Assembly (NCBI GenBank): GCA_006386115.1
Contig: VFIW01000017.1
Coordinates: 124,001-188,000 of the forward strand
Length of the DNA: 64,000 bases
Direction: 5' to 3'
Source of the DNA: Globisporangium splendens
Lineage: Eukaryota; Oomycota; Peronosporomycetes; Pythiales; Pythiaceae
Part shown: positions 55,559 to 64,000 of the stretch, one piece after another
Layout of the letters: each line of letters starts with the position of its first letter
Numbering within the stretch: position 1 is the stretch's first letter
Translations under genes and position numbers: made by a program
Notes under the pieces: model-generated
What the model saw: only the letters and a program-made list of their open reading frames with translations
Database searches by the model: none
What the model was told of the DNA's origin: nothing

Positions 55559-58500
55559 ATGGCGGACCAATTCACCCCCTACCGCGCCAAGATGCAGGCG
55601 GCGGACCTCAGTGAGGCCGCTATCAAGGCTTTCGAGTACTCGTACGAGGCGCTCGTGAGCGGTGAAAGCGGCATGATCTCGGAAGACTCGATTACGCCTT
55701 CGGACGACATTGCGTACTTGGAAGGCAAAGCCGGCAGCATTCGTGAGTCGATCACGGCTGACCCTTCGCTTCTCAAGGAAACCGTCGTGCTGAAGCTCAA
55801 CGGCGGTCTCGGCACGAGCATGGGTCTCGACAAAGCCAAGTCGCTGCTCAACGTCAAGGGCGACGACACGTTCTTGGACATCATGGCCAAGCAGATCACG
55901 GAACTCCGCGCCACGTACCAGTCGAATGTGCGTTTTGTGCTCATGAACAGCTTCAGCACGAGCGCAGACACCTTGGACTACCTCTCCAAGTACCCTGAGT
56001 TGGTGGAAGACCCAGAATTGGAGTTGCTCCAGAACAAGGTGCCAAAGGTGGACGCCGCGACGTTTGCGCCTGCGACGCACGACAAGAACCCTTCCAAGGA
56101 GTGGTGCCCTCCAGGCCACGGTGACTTGTACCCTTCGCTTGCCGGTTCAGGCAAGTTGGACAAGTTGCTCGCGCAGGGTGTCAAGTACATGTTCGTGTCC
56201 AACTCGGACAACCTCGGAGCGTCCCTGGACTTGGACTTGCTCACGTACTTCGCGCAGTCGGACAAGCCATTCTTGATGGAGTGCTGCGAACGCACGGAGA
56301 ACGACAAGAAGGGTGGCCACTTGGCGACCCGCAAGGCGGACAACCGCCTAATCTTGCGTGAATCGGCGCAGTGCGAGTCGGAGGACGAGGTGCACTTCCA
56401 GAACATCGATAAGCACCGTTACTTCAACACCAACAACTTGTGGATCCGCTTGGACAAGCTCGCGGAAGAGTTGAAGAAGCAGGGTGGCGTCATCCGCCTG
56501 CCAATGATCAAGAACTCCAAGACTGTGGACCCTAAGGACGGCAGCTCCACGCCAGTGTTCCAATTGGAGACGGCCATGGGTGCGGCCATCGAGTGCTTCG
56601 ACGGCGCTGGTGCGGTGTGCGTGCCACGCACCCGTTTCGCGCCAGTGAAGAAGTGCGACGACTTGTTGCTGCTCCGCTCGGACGCCTACGTGATCACGGA
56701 GGACCAGCGCCCAGTGCTCGCGCCAGAACGCAACAACGTTGCGCCAATCGTGTCGCTCGACGGCAAGCAGTTCAAGCTCGTGCAGCAACTGGAGGCAGCG
56801 CTCCGTGGCAACGTGCCATCTTTGATCAAGTGCGACCGCTTGAAGATCACGGGCAACGTCGGCTTTGCGCCAGGCGTCGTGTTTGAAGGCACGGTCAACG
56901 TCGTGAACACGAGCTCGGAACAGAAGACGGTGCTCACGGGCGTCTACAAGGACACGACGGTGGACTTGAGCGAACAGAAGGGTCTCGGTTCACTCAAGGT
57001 CTCGGCTATCAAGACGACGCCGATCAAGGACCAGAAGCCAGGCACCTCGGGTCTTCGCAAGAAGACCAAGACGTTCATGGAGGGCCACTACTTGCACAAC
57101 TTTGTGCAGTCGGTGTTCGACGCGCTCCCAACCAAGGACGTGCAGGGCGGCACCCTCGTGGTCTCGGGTGATGGCCGCTACTTCAACAAGGACGCGATCC
57201 AGATCATCGCCAAGATCGCGGTCGCCGCGGGTGTCGACCGTCTGTGGATCGGCCAGAACGGCCTGCTGAGCACGCCAGCGACGTCGGCGGTCATCCGCGA
57301 GCGTGAGGGCGGCTCGGTCGCGTTCGGTGCGTTCATCTTGAGCGCGTCGCACAACCCTGGTGGTCCAGATGAGGACTTTGGCATCAAGTACAACTGCGAG
57401 AACGGCGGTCCAGCGCCAGAGAAGGTCACGAACGAAATCTTCAACATCACGAAGACGATCTCGACGATCTCGATCGCGCAGGACTTCCCAACGATCGACA
57501 CGTCGAAGGTCGGCAAGACCACGATCACGTCGGACGATGGCAGCCGCTCGGTGGTCGTCGAAGTGTTCGACTCCGCGGAGGACCACGTCACCTTGCTCAA
57601 GAAGATCTTCGACTTCAACGCGATCAAGAAGCTGATTGCGCGCGACGACTTCACGTTTGTGTTGGACGCGATGTGGGGCGTGCAGGGTCCATATGCGACC
57701 CGCGTGTTCGTCGAGGAACTCGGTGCGCCAGCGTCGAGTCTGATCAACAACACGCCAAAGGAGGACTTCAACGGCGGTCACGCCGACCCGAACTTGACGT
57801 ACGCCAAGGAACTGATCAAGATCCTCGGTGTGGACAACAAGGGTCTCCCAGTGCACGGCCAGGACCAGGAGCCACCAGCCTTCGGTGCGGCCTGGGACGG
57901 TGACGCCGACCGCAACATGATCCTCGGCAAGCGCTTCTTCGTGACGCCATCGGACTCGCTTGCGATCATCGCCGCGAACGCGCACGTGATCCCCTTCTTC
58001 CAGAAGAAGGGTCTCCGTGGTGTTGCTCGCTCGATGCCAACGAGTGGCGCTGTTGACCTTGTTGCGAAGAAGCTCGGCATTGCGCTCTTCGAAGTGCCAA
58101 CGGGCTGGAAGTTCTTCGGCAACTTGATGGACTCGAAGGAGATCTACGGCAAGGAGGACTACACGCCGTTCATCTGCGGTGAAGAGAGCTTCGGCACGGG
58201 CTCGAACCACGTGCGCGAGAAGGACGGCATGTGGGCCGTGCTCGCGTGGCTGTCGATCTTGGCCTCGAAGCAGGTCGAAGGCGCGCCGCTCGTGAGCGTC
58301 GAAGAGATTGTCAAGGCCCACTGGGCTGAGTACGGTCGCAACTACTACTGCCGCTACGACTACGAGAACGTCGACAAGGCCGGTGCCGAGTCGATGTTCG
58401 CGCAGATGACCAAGTTCGACGGTGTCGTCGGCCAGGAGATCAACGGCTTCAAGATCAAGATCGCCGACGAGTTCACGTACTTGGACCCGGTGGACGGCTC

Positions 58501-58741
58501 GATCTCGGCCCACCAGGGCATCCGCTACATCTTTGAGGACGGCTCGCGTGTGATCTTCCGCTTGTCGGGCACGGGTGTGGCCGGCGCCACGGTGCGCATG
58601 TACATCGAGAAGTATGAGGCGCCAAGCGGCAACTTGAGCCAAGACGCGGCCAGTGCGCTCGCGCCGCTCATCGACGTCGGTCTCAAGCTCTCGGACCTGG
58701 CGAACGCCACGGGCCGCAACGCGCCAACCGTCATCACTTAA
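55559..58741 (+). CDS. UDP-glucose pyrophosphorylase - phosphoglucomutase fusion enzyme
   Basis: One uninterrupted 1060-residue frame. The first half is a UDP-sugar/UDP-glucose pyrophosphorylase (KLNGGLGTSMG at about 79-89, then SNSDNLGASLDLDLL and ENKKGG-like ECCERTENDKKGGHL). The second half, from about residue 490, is a phosphoglucomutase with the phosphoserine loop LSASHNPGG (Ser597), the metal loop DGDADR at 780-785, the sugar loop GEESFG at 874-879 and the phosphate loop RLSGTG at 1001-1006. All catalytic loops are intact in both halves. The fusion would channel glucose 6-phosphate to glucose 1-phosphate and UDP-glucose, the precursor for cellulose and beta-glucan walls. Strong codon bias suggests high expression. 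Confidence 0.97.
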   Translation: MADQFTPYRAKMQAADLSEAAIKAFEYSYEALVSGESGMISEDSITPSDDIAYLEGKAGSIRESITADPSLLKETVVLKLNGGLGTSMGLDKAKSLLNVKGDDTFLDIMAKQITELRATYQSNVRFVLMNSFSTSADTLDYLSKYPELVEDPELELLQNKVPKVDAATFAPATHDKNPSKEWCPPGHGDLYPSLAGSGKLDKLLAQGVKYMFVSNSDNLGASLDLDLLTYFAQSDKPFLMECCERTENDKKGGHLATRKADNRLILRESAQCESEDEVHFQNIDKHRYFNTNNLWIRLDKLAEELKKQGGVIRLPMIKNSKTVDPKDGSSTPVFQLETAMGAAIECFDGAGAVCVPRTRFAPVKKCDDLLLLRSDAYVITEDQRPVLAPERNNVAPIVSLDGKQFKLVQQLEAALRGNVPSLIKCDRLKITGNVGFAPGVVFEGTVNVVNTSSEQKTVLTGVYKDTTVDLSEQKGLGSLKVSAIKTTPIKDQKPGTSGLRKKTKTFMEGHYLHNFVQSVFDALPTKDVQGGTLVVSGDGRYFNKDAIQIIAKIAVAAGVDRLWIGQNGLLSTPATSAVIREREGGSVAFGAFILSASHNPGGPDEDFGIKYNCENGGPAPEKVTNEIFNITKTISTISIAQDFPTIDTSKVGKTTITSDDGSRSVVVEVFDSAEDHVTLLKKIFDFNAIKKLIARDDFTFVLDAMWGVQGPYATRVFVEELGAPASSLINNTPKEDFNGGHADPNLTYAKELIKILGVDNKGLPVHGQDQEPPAFGAAWDGDADRNMILGKRFFVTPSDSLAIIAANAHVIPFFQKKGLRGVARSMPTSGAVDLVAKKLGIALFEVPTGWKFFGNLMDSKEIYGKEDYTPFICGEESFGTGSNHVREKDGMWAVLAWLSILASKQVEGAPLVSVEEIVKAHWAEYGRNYYCRYDYENVDKAGAESMFAQMTKFDGVVGQEINGFKIKIADEFTYLDPVDGSISAHQGIRYIFEDGSRVIFRLSGTGVAGATVRMYIEKYEAPSGNLSQDAASALAPLIDVGLKLSDLANATGRNAPTVIT

Positions 58742-58932
58742 GTTACTTAGTCAATGCATCAGCAAAAGAAGGAAAAAGGTGCATGTAGGAATGATGGAGC
58801 ACTTTTTTTGTGTGTGGAGATGAACAGAATTAAACAGGTTTTATTTGCATACAAATTGCGTTCTGTGGACTGTCGCGTGTGGTCGGTTTAGACAGGGCAT
58901 CATATTGAGGAAGTGCTCTTTTTCAGTCGAAG

Positions 58933-58943
58933 AGCTCATTTTG
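58933..58943 (+). promoter_or_regulatory. Partial oomycete initiator upstream of CFAP20-like gene
   Basis: GCTCATTTTGA matches the first nine positions of GCTCATTYYNCAWTTT, 40 bp before the ATG at 58973. The second half of the element is not conserved. Confidence 0.45.
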
Positions 58944-58972
58944 ACTGGCATCTTGGCAAGCAAGTGGCCAAT

Positions 58973-59747
58973 ATGTTCGCGCAGGTGTACCAGTCGGGGC
59001 TCATCTCGCTGCTCTACAGCGTCGGGTACGTGCATGCGCACACACTGTTCTTGCGCGCATGTATGTGCGCTCACTCTGCGCTCTCTTATTGCGGCTGTGC
59101 GCAGGAACAAGCCGCTGCAGCTGTGGGAGAAGCAGGAGGAGGCGCCAGCGCGCAGCGTCACGCGCGTGCTGGACGACGAGATCCAGTCGGCGGTGATCGA
59201 GCTCAGCGCCGCTGAGAGCATCAGCAAAACATGGATCCGATGTCCCATAGCCGCCGCATCCGCTAGCGCTATCACAGCGAGCAGCACAGCCAAAGAGGAA
59301 GACACAGTCAACCGCCACGCGTCGCTGCACATCCGTCTGCAGCACCTCGTGCTGCTCGTCAAGCCGTTGGACTCGAAGGACATGTCGATCGAGGTGCATG
59401 TGCGCGATTCGCGGAAGCAGATCCGTCGTTTCCGCGCGTCGACGTTCCAGAAAGCGACGGTCGTGCATCCACTGATGACGTCTGTGCCCTTGACGTTGGA
59501 TGCCGGTTGCTGGAACCAGCTGCAGTTGGACCTCGCCAAGCTGACGCGCGAAGCCTACAGCACCAGCTACGAGTACACGATCAGCGTGCAACTGCATGCG
59601 AATTGCCGTGTGAGGCGCGTGTACTTTGCCGAGAAAGTGTTCCCGGAAGAGCAGCTCCCTGTCGAGTTTCGGCTCTTCAAGCGGCTCAGCAAAGCGCAAG
59701 TCGCTGCGTACAAAGAGCTCGATAGAGACGCCGAAGCAAGGAAGTAG
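58973..59747 (+). CDS. Diverged CFAP20 (BUG22) family protein
   Basis: Two exons (58973-59025, 59105-59747) give 231 residues. The start MFAQVYQSGLISLLYSVG, then NKPLQLWEKQ, and the core RRFRASTFQK, CWNQLQLDL and QLHANCRVRRVYF are the fixed landmarks of CFAP20, a doublet-microtubule inner-junction protein of cilia and flagella. The usual protein is about 190 residues and extremely conserved; this one has an Ala/Ser-rich insert of about 35 residues near 75-110 and many substitutions, so it may be a fast-evolving paralog. It converges with the SPT3-like gene, 92 bp apart. Confidence 0.85.
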
Positions 59748-59839
59748 TCATTGCCAGTCATGAGAAGCCACACAAATGGACCCGATATATTTATGATGAG
59801 GATGGAAAATGGCGCACTGCTGCTGATATTATGCTCCAG

Positions 59840-61980
59840 TCACCTCAGTCGCTTCAACCGTGTGGGCCGGACTTTGATGTCGCTACTAGCGCTGTTGGGG
59901 GTCGGAGCTCCAGCGCTCTCACCTCCCTCCTGCGATCGCTCTGGGGATGCCGTGTTCATGGCAGGTGGCAACGCGGCTGTGGCTGAAGACGATACGACGC
60001 GCTCCGTGATGGTGATGTCGCCGTCCTGTGTGCTCACGCGGCGCATTTTCGTTGGTGGCGACGCTCCACCAGCGGTTGCAAGTGGAGTCTCTTGAAGCGG
60101 GATGAACGTGGTCGCGACAGCTCTGCATCGAAAGTTAAGATATCAATATTTGCGCATCTACACGTTCAAATGCAAACAAAACAGAGACTTACTGGATATC
60201 GTCCTTCAATAAGGGCGACGGCATGGCTTGCAGAACGCCATTATGGCGGCGCTTGATCGCCATTTCAACAAGACGTCCAATGCTACAACATTTACACCAC
60301 CACAGTCCGTTAAGTGAATAAGCTCAGCGACAGCATATGTGTACAGATACGTACTTGTGGTAGGCAACAAAGTTCATAAACTCGAGGGATGCGCGTGACG
60401 TTTTCCCAAGGTGGAGCCAGTGACGGAATTGCTGACCCTTGCTGCTCATAAAGTTTAGTTTCCGGCCGCGCGCAAAGCCATCGTAGATGGACCAGTCCAT
60501 CGCCTTCGTGCGCTCGTCTGCAAACTTGATCCGCTCCTGTCCAAGATTTGTTTCATAAATACATAAATGTCAGCTTGAAGCAAGGCGAACCAGAGGTTAC
60601 TGCGAAACAAATACGCACAAGAAACGCTTCGTTGAACACGGAATCCGCCTCTGATACGGCAAACAGGTCGAGTTCTTCGGCGAGTTCCTCTTCTTCGACG
60701 TCTTCCAGTTCGTTCTGCTCGTGTTTGCTCTCGCCGCGGAATTCCCGCCAGCGACCATAGTACATGGCTTCTTCATGGAACACTTCGACCAGCGTCTAAG
60801 TAAGCGAAAATAACATATCCATAAGCAAAAATGACCACAAAACACATGAAAGTGTACCCTCTCATCAAATGCCTCACCCGCAATCCTGCACCAGCGTGGA
60901 GCTCCTCTGGGTCGATCACGCTTAATGCAGCGCGCAGATACTCGCCCACTGTAAACATAATGCAAACATAGTGAGAATCAGCATGCGCTATCATAAACAC
61001 ATATATGAACACACACCAAATTCTTTGGCCACAGACCTAGGTGCTTGGCTTCTTGCACGGCGAGTGCACAGGGTCGCGCGAAGTCCCCAAACGTGCTCAT
61101 CATCGCCGCCATCGTCTTCAAGAGCACGCCCTTGGCGCCATCGAATTCCTTGTGCACAACACCGCACGCGCCGCATCCCTCGTCGTAAAACTCGGCGTCC
61201 ACGACTTTCCAGCGCGCCTTGCGGTTCTGGCGTTCCGTGTACTGCGCAATCTGCGCCGGAGCGATGTACGCGCTGTTCGGGTGTGCCGCCAGATCCAGAC
61301 TGTCGTTGAAGGGCAGCGACGTGGACGACCGGATCGAAGTGGCAGTAGACGTGGTGGTCGTCAGCGAACGGCGCTGCAGCATCTGCAAGTACGGATCCGT
61401 TCGCACTGCCACTGCTGGTGCCAATGGAGCTGCTGGGCTTGGAGCCGCAGCGACGCCTTCCATCGCATTTGCGGTTGTCGACGATGGCGGTTTTGCTGTC
61501 ACAGAATCCGCCGAGTCTGCTTTAGCAGTTGACGCTTGTGTTGTCGCACTGGCAGTTTTCTTCCGCATCCGCTTGTCGCGAATGTACTCGAGCATCTTTT
61601 TCTTTTGGTCCACCGGCAAGTTCTTCCACGCATGCGTCTAAAGAATAAGGGCAACCACACACAGCCACATTACTATTACCCGCACTTGCATACAATCAAT
61701 CGCACTAGCGTATACACATTGCTTTATTCGTTGGCTTCCGCACCTCTTTGTAGGGGTATTTCATCTGAATCGCGTGGAACAGGCGGTGCACTTGCTCGAG
61801 CAGCGGCAGCTTGTCCAGATCCTGCAGTCCGTACTCGTTCTCCTCGTTGTGCTCATCATCAGCTCCGGCATCTCGCCCATTAAGCGCTGACGCATCAGCG
61901 ACAGCAGGCGCTGGCTCGTCATGCTGCTGCTGCTGTGGTTCGTCTGTAACCTGTGCATCTTCGTCGCGCGCCGCCACCAT
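59840..61980 (-). CDS. SPT3-like SAGA subunit
   Basis: Seven exons (61744-61980, 61013-61637, 60878-60948, 60619-60795, 60355-60536, 60193-60282, 59840-60122) give about 554 residues. SPT3 delivers TBP within the SAGA coactivator. The match is a histone-fold-like MAAMMSTFGDFARPCALAV (residues about 255-273) and, more tellingly, the C-terminal signature ERTKAMDWSIYDGFARGRKL, FRHWL and FMNFVAYHxIGRLVEMAI. The N-terminus (about 50-120) is unusual, with KYPYKETHAWKNLPVDQKKK and a long Ser/Thr/Ala linker. The donor at 61012 (GTGTTC) was chosen for phase over the nearer GTGTGT. The C-terminal 90 residues are low-complexity. Identification is fairly but not fully secure. Confidence 0.65.
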
Positions 61981-62163
61981 TCTGACTGCCTTTGAGGCTC
62001 GAAAAAACAGTGATGAACACTGCCAATAAAGCTCTTCAACCTAAATTAGCGTTCTAAACATCAACTGCGGAATGCAAATATTTGTGTTAGCCACATAAAA
62101 AAGGGACATCAGCTGGAGCTTTTCAGGTCTGGAACAATCCCTCGAACAAGGAAGAAAGGAAAC

Positions 62164-63301
62164 ATGGCGGACGTGGAGCTCGGCAACGCGGCGCCGGCGC
62201 CTTCGGCTGCTGCGGAGAAGGACGCGGCGCCGTTCGTATCGGGGAGCATCAGTCTGCCGTCCGCGGAAGAAAACACGCTCGACGAGCCCGTGTCTGCGAC
62301 GATCGTGCGTGACGTTTTGTTTAATGAATGTGGCGTTGTGAACAAACGCAATTGGATGTGTGTCGCGTTGCTCGCGTGTTTGCTTACACTACGATGTTGT
62401 GTTGCTATGATAGCTTCGTGATGTGCGACTCGTCGCGGGAAAACTGAAAGTCGTGCTCATGCCGCGCAATACGTCGGAAGAGACGCTCACTGCGCTGCGA
62501 GACTGTGCGATTTGCTGTGTTTAATTGGTGCTGTTATGTGCGCATTGTGGCTCATATGAATGTTTTCTTGTGTAGGGGATCTATGGGGACCGTTGATGTT
62601 GTGCTTGTCGCTCTCTATGTGCGTGCACTTTTGTACCATTATTTATATGGCTATCCTTCACACCAAGATGCTAATTTGTGCTCTTGCATTCTGCTGTCTC
62701 ACCTCATTAGCATGCTGAGTATGACAGCGCCATCGCAGCAGTCCGCGATGGTGTTCACTGGCGTGTTTGTGGTGATCTGGGCAGGCGCAGCCATTGTCAC
62801 CATCAACGCACAGCTGTTGGGGAGCACCATGTACGTACGCAGCCGGAAACATTTTGGGCGATGGGGTCTTGACTCTTTCTATTTTGCTGACGACGCGTGA
62901 CTATGTCACTACTGTGATATATGCACGACATGCTGTAGCTCATTTTTCCAGAGCGTGTGTGTGTTGGGGTACTGCGTGTTCCCGTTGAACATCGCGACGC
63001 TGCTCTGCATGGTGCTGGGTGTCGTGGTCTCCCACATTGTGCTGCGCATGCTGATCGTCGGCATTGGCTTTGTCTGGTCCACGCGAGGTACTGTCTGTAG
63101 CTCTTTGTTGCTTTGTGTTGATGCTGTCAAAGAGCGACTTATACTGATGCAACGCATTCTCTTCTTGCATGTGTGCTGCTGCCATATGTAGCGTCGGTGG
63201 TGTTCATGTCGAAGCTCGTGCCGCCAAAGCGCAAGGCGCTCACGGTCTACCCAGTGCTTCTTTTCTATTTGTTCATTAGCTGGATGGTCTTAATCCAATA
63301 A
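62164..63301 (+). CDS. YIPF6 / Yip1-domain Golgi membrane protein
   Basis: Six exons (62164-62304, 62414-62504, 62576-62618, 62711-62830, 62939-63087, 63192-63301) give 217 residues. The cytosolic N-terminus ends in NTLDEPVSATI and LRDVRLVAGKLKVVLMP; the DCDLWGPLMLCL motif opens the first helix; SFFQSVCVLGYCVFPLNIA is the family's signature. Five hydrophobic segments are visible. Yip proteins act with Rab GTPases in ER-Golgi traffic. The acceptor at 62938 was preferred to one 13 nt downstream because it restores ISFFQSVCVLGY. An Ala/Pro-rich start precedes the domain. Confidence 0.9.
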
Positions 63302-63529
63302 ACACCCATGGTCTCTTGCATAGGCTAGTACCCAAATGTCCTTTACAAAAACACACATACACTTTTTATGTTAAAAGTACTTAATGCGCATCCAATCACA
63401 ACAAGTACTTTGTCAAATCTCGCACAAATAACATACTTGTTAGATTGCCACTCATTTCTCCATCCATCACTTTCCTCCCATTTTCAGAAACATCCATCCA
63501 TCCACAAGCAACCCATTCATCCATTCAGC

Positions 63530-63948
63530 ATGAGCGGAACGGCTGCGAACCAACTGGAGAAGCTGATCGCCGACATCGAGACGGAGTTGGGCATCGACGC
63601 CAACACGCCGATCGGCAAGACGGAGACGACTCCTGCTGCTGTTGCCGCGTCGTCGGAGCCAAAGCCGAAGACCAAGAAGGAGAAAGGTCCCAAGCCTGCG
63701 CCTGCCAAGAAGGCGGCCGCGCCGGCCGATGCCGACCAGCCTGAGATCACGAAGCTCGACATCCGCGTTGGCAAGATCGTCAAGGTGTGGAAGCACGACA
63801 CTGCCGACAAGTGAGTTGTTCTCTTGTTATTATTTGCTGTACAGAACAGCGCGTGCTCTCTCATATGGACGATGATGCTGACTGATATGGCTCTGATTGT
63901 GCGCTTCTTGTGTGGAAACGAAGGCTTTACTGCGAAGAAATCGACGTG
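63530..63948 (+). CDS. EMAPII-type tRNA-binding-domain protein, 5' part only
   Basis: Two exons are visible (63530-63810 and 63924-63948) and the second ends at a good donor (GTACGT), so the gene continues beyond the window. A short helical N-terminus (MSGTAANQLEKLIADIETEL) and a Lys/Ala/Pro-rich linker lead to ITKLDIRVGKIVKVWKHDTA / DKLYCEEIDV, the beginning of an EMAPII/Trbp111 OB fold. This layout fits AIMP1/Arc1-type cofactors of aminoacyl-tRNA synthetases. A CTCATTTCTCCATCC stretch near 63450 resembles the oomycete initiator, 80 bp upstream. Confidence 0.8.
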
Positions 63949-64000
63949 GTACGTGCGCACAATGACGCTCTGATGCTGTGTTAATACCTGTATTTGCTTA

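Noticed and set aside
56990..58642. 550-residue minus-strand reading frame opposite phosphoglucomutase
   Set aside because: Antisense artefact of strong codon bias; the sense strand has all enzyme motifs.

Overview
The window is nuclear DNA of an oomycete (stramenopile water mould or downy-mildew relative). The genes are eukaryotic and GC-rich. They carry short GT-AG introns, mostly about 60-140 nt, and are packed head-to-head and tail-to-tail between AT-richer spacers. Two genes (urate oxidase; the UGPase-phosphoglucomutase fusion) are preceded by near-perfect copies of the oomycete core-promoter element GCTCATTYYNCAWTTT at 28759 and 55452, and two more have recognisable partial copies. The UGPase-PGM fusion and the pair of DNA-binding-like proteins around 5.8-10.9 kb also suit an oomycete. 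I cannot fix genus or order. A CFAP20-like gene and a katanin p80 gene hint at a lineage that keeps, or recently had, a flagellum.

Layout. 0-3.7 kb: a coiled-coil (CCDC191/Sfi1-like) gene with three in-frame TGA codons, and a tetraspanin with one in-frame TAG. 3.7-5.8 kb: spacer with a CCAAT-box cluster. 5.8-10.9 kb: two genes sharing a C-terminal helix, flanking a membrane-anchored papain-like protease. 11-17 kb: a REEP/HVA22 ER-shaping gene, a COPI-associated membrane protein, proteasome ATPase RPT3, an unrecognised multi-exon gene and a tail-anchored FYVE protein. 17.4-22.4 kb: Iml1/DEPDC5 (GATOR1), apparently lacking its DEP domain. 22.9-25.6 kb: cornichon and CLP1, divergently arranged. 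25.8-29.8 kb: a mitochondrial PPR protein and peroxisomal urate oxidase. 30-35.2 kb: katanin p80 and snurportin-1. 35.2-43.3 kb: an orphan 1055-residue protein, ribosome-export GTPase LSG1, and an N-myristoylated AGC kinase. 43.3-47.2 kb: a gene-free stretch of degenerate tandem repeats with a 325-bp MITE-like element. 47.2-51.9 kb: a bZIP factor and an RNA triphosphatase-guanylyltransferase capping enzyme. 51.9-55.5 kb: another gene-poor stretch. 55.5-64 kb: the UGPase-PGM fusion, a diverged CFAP20, an SPT3-like SAGA subunit, YIPF6, and the 5' end of an EMAPII-domain protein that runs off the window.

The genes do not form one pathway; most are housekeeping. Several serve secretory traffic (cornichon, YIPF6, COPI-associated, REEP, FYVE), others RNA processing (CLP1, capping enzyme, snurportin, PPR) or signalling (Iml1, AGC kinase). 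Exon boundaries were derived by hand from splice consensus, reading phase and family resemblance; where a boundary is weak the entry says so. No tRNA, rRNA or CRISPR was seen. No clear new biological system emerged. The most unusual items are the MITE/tandem-repeat block, the nonsense-riddled coiled-coil gene, the DEP-less Iml1 and the two orphan genes.
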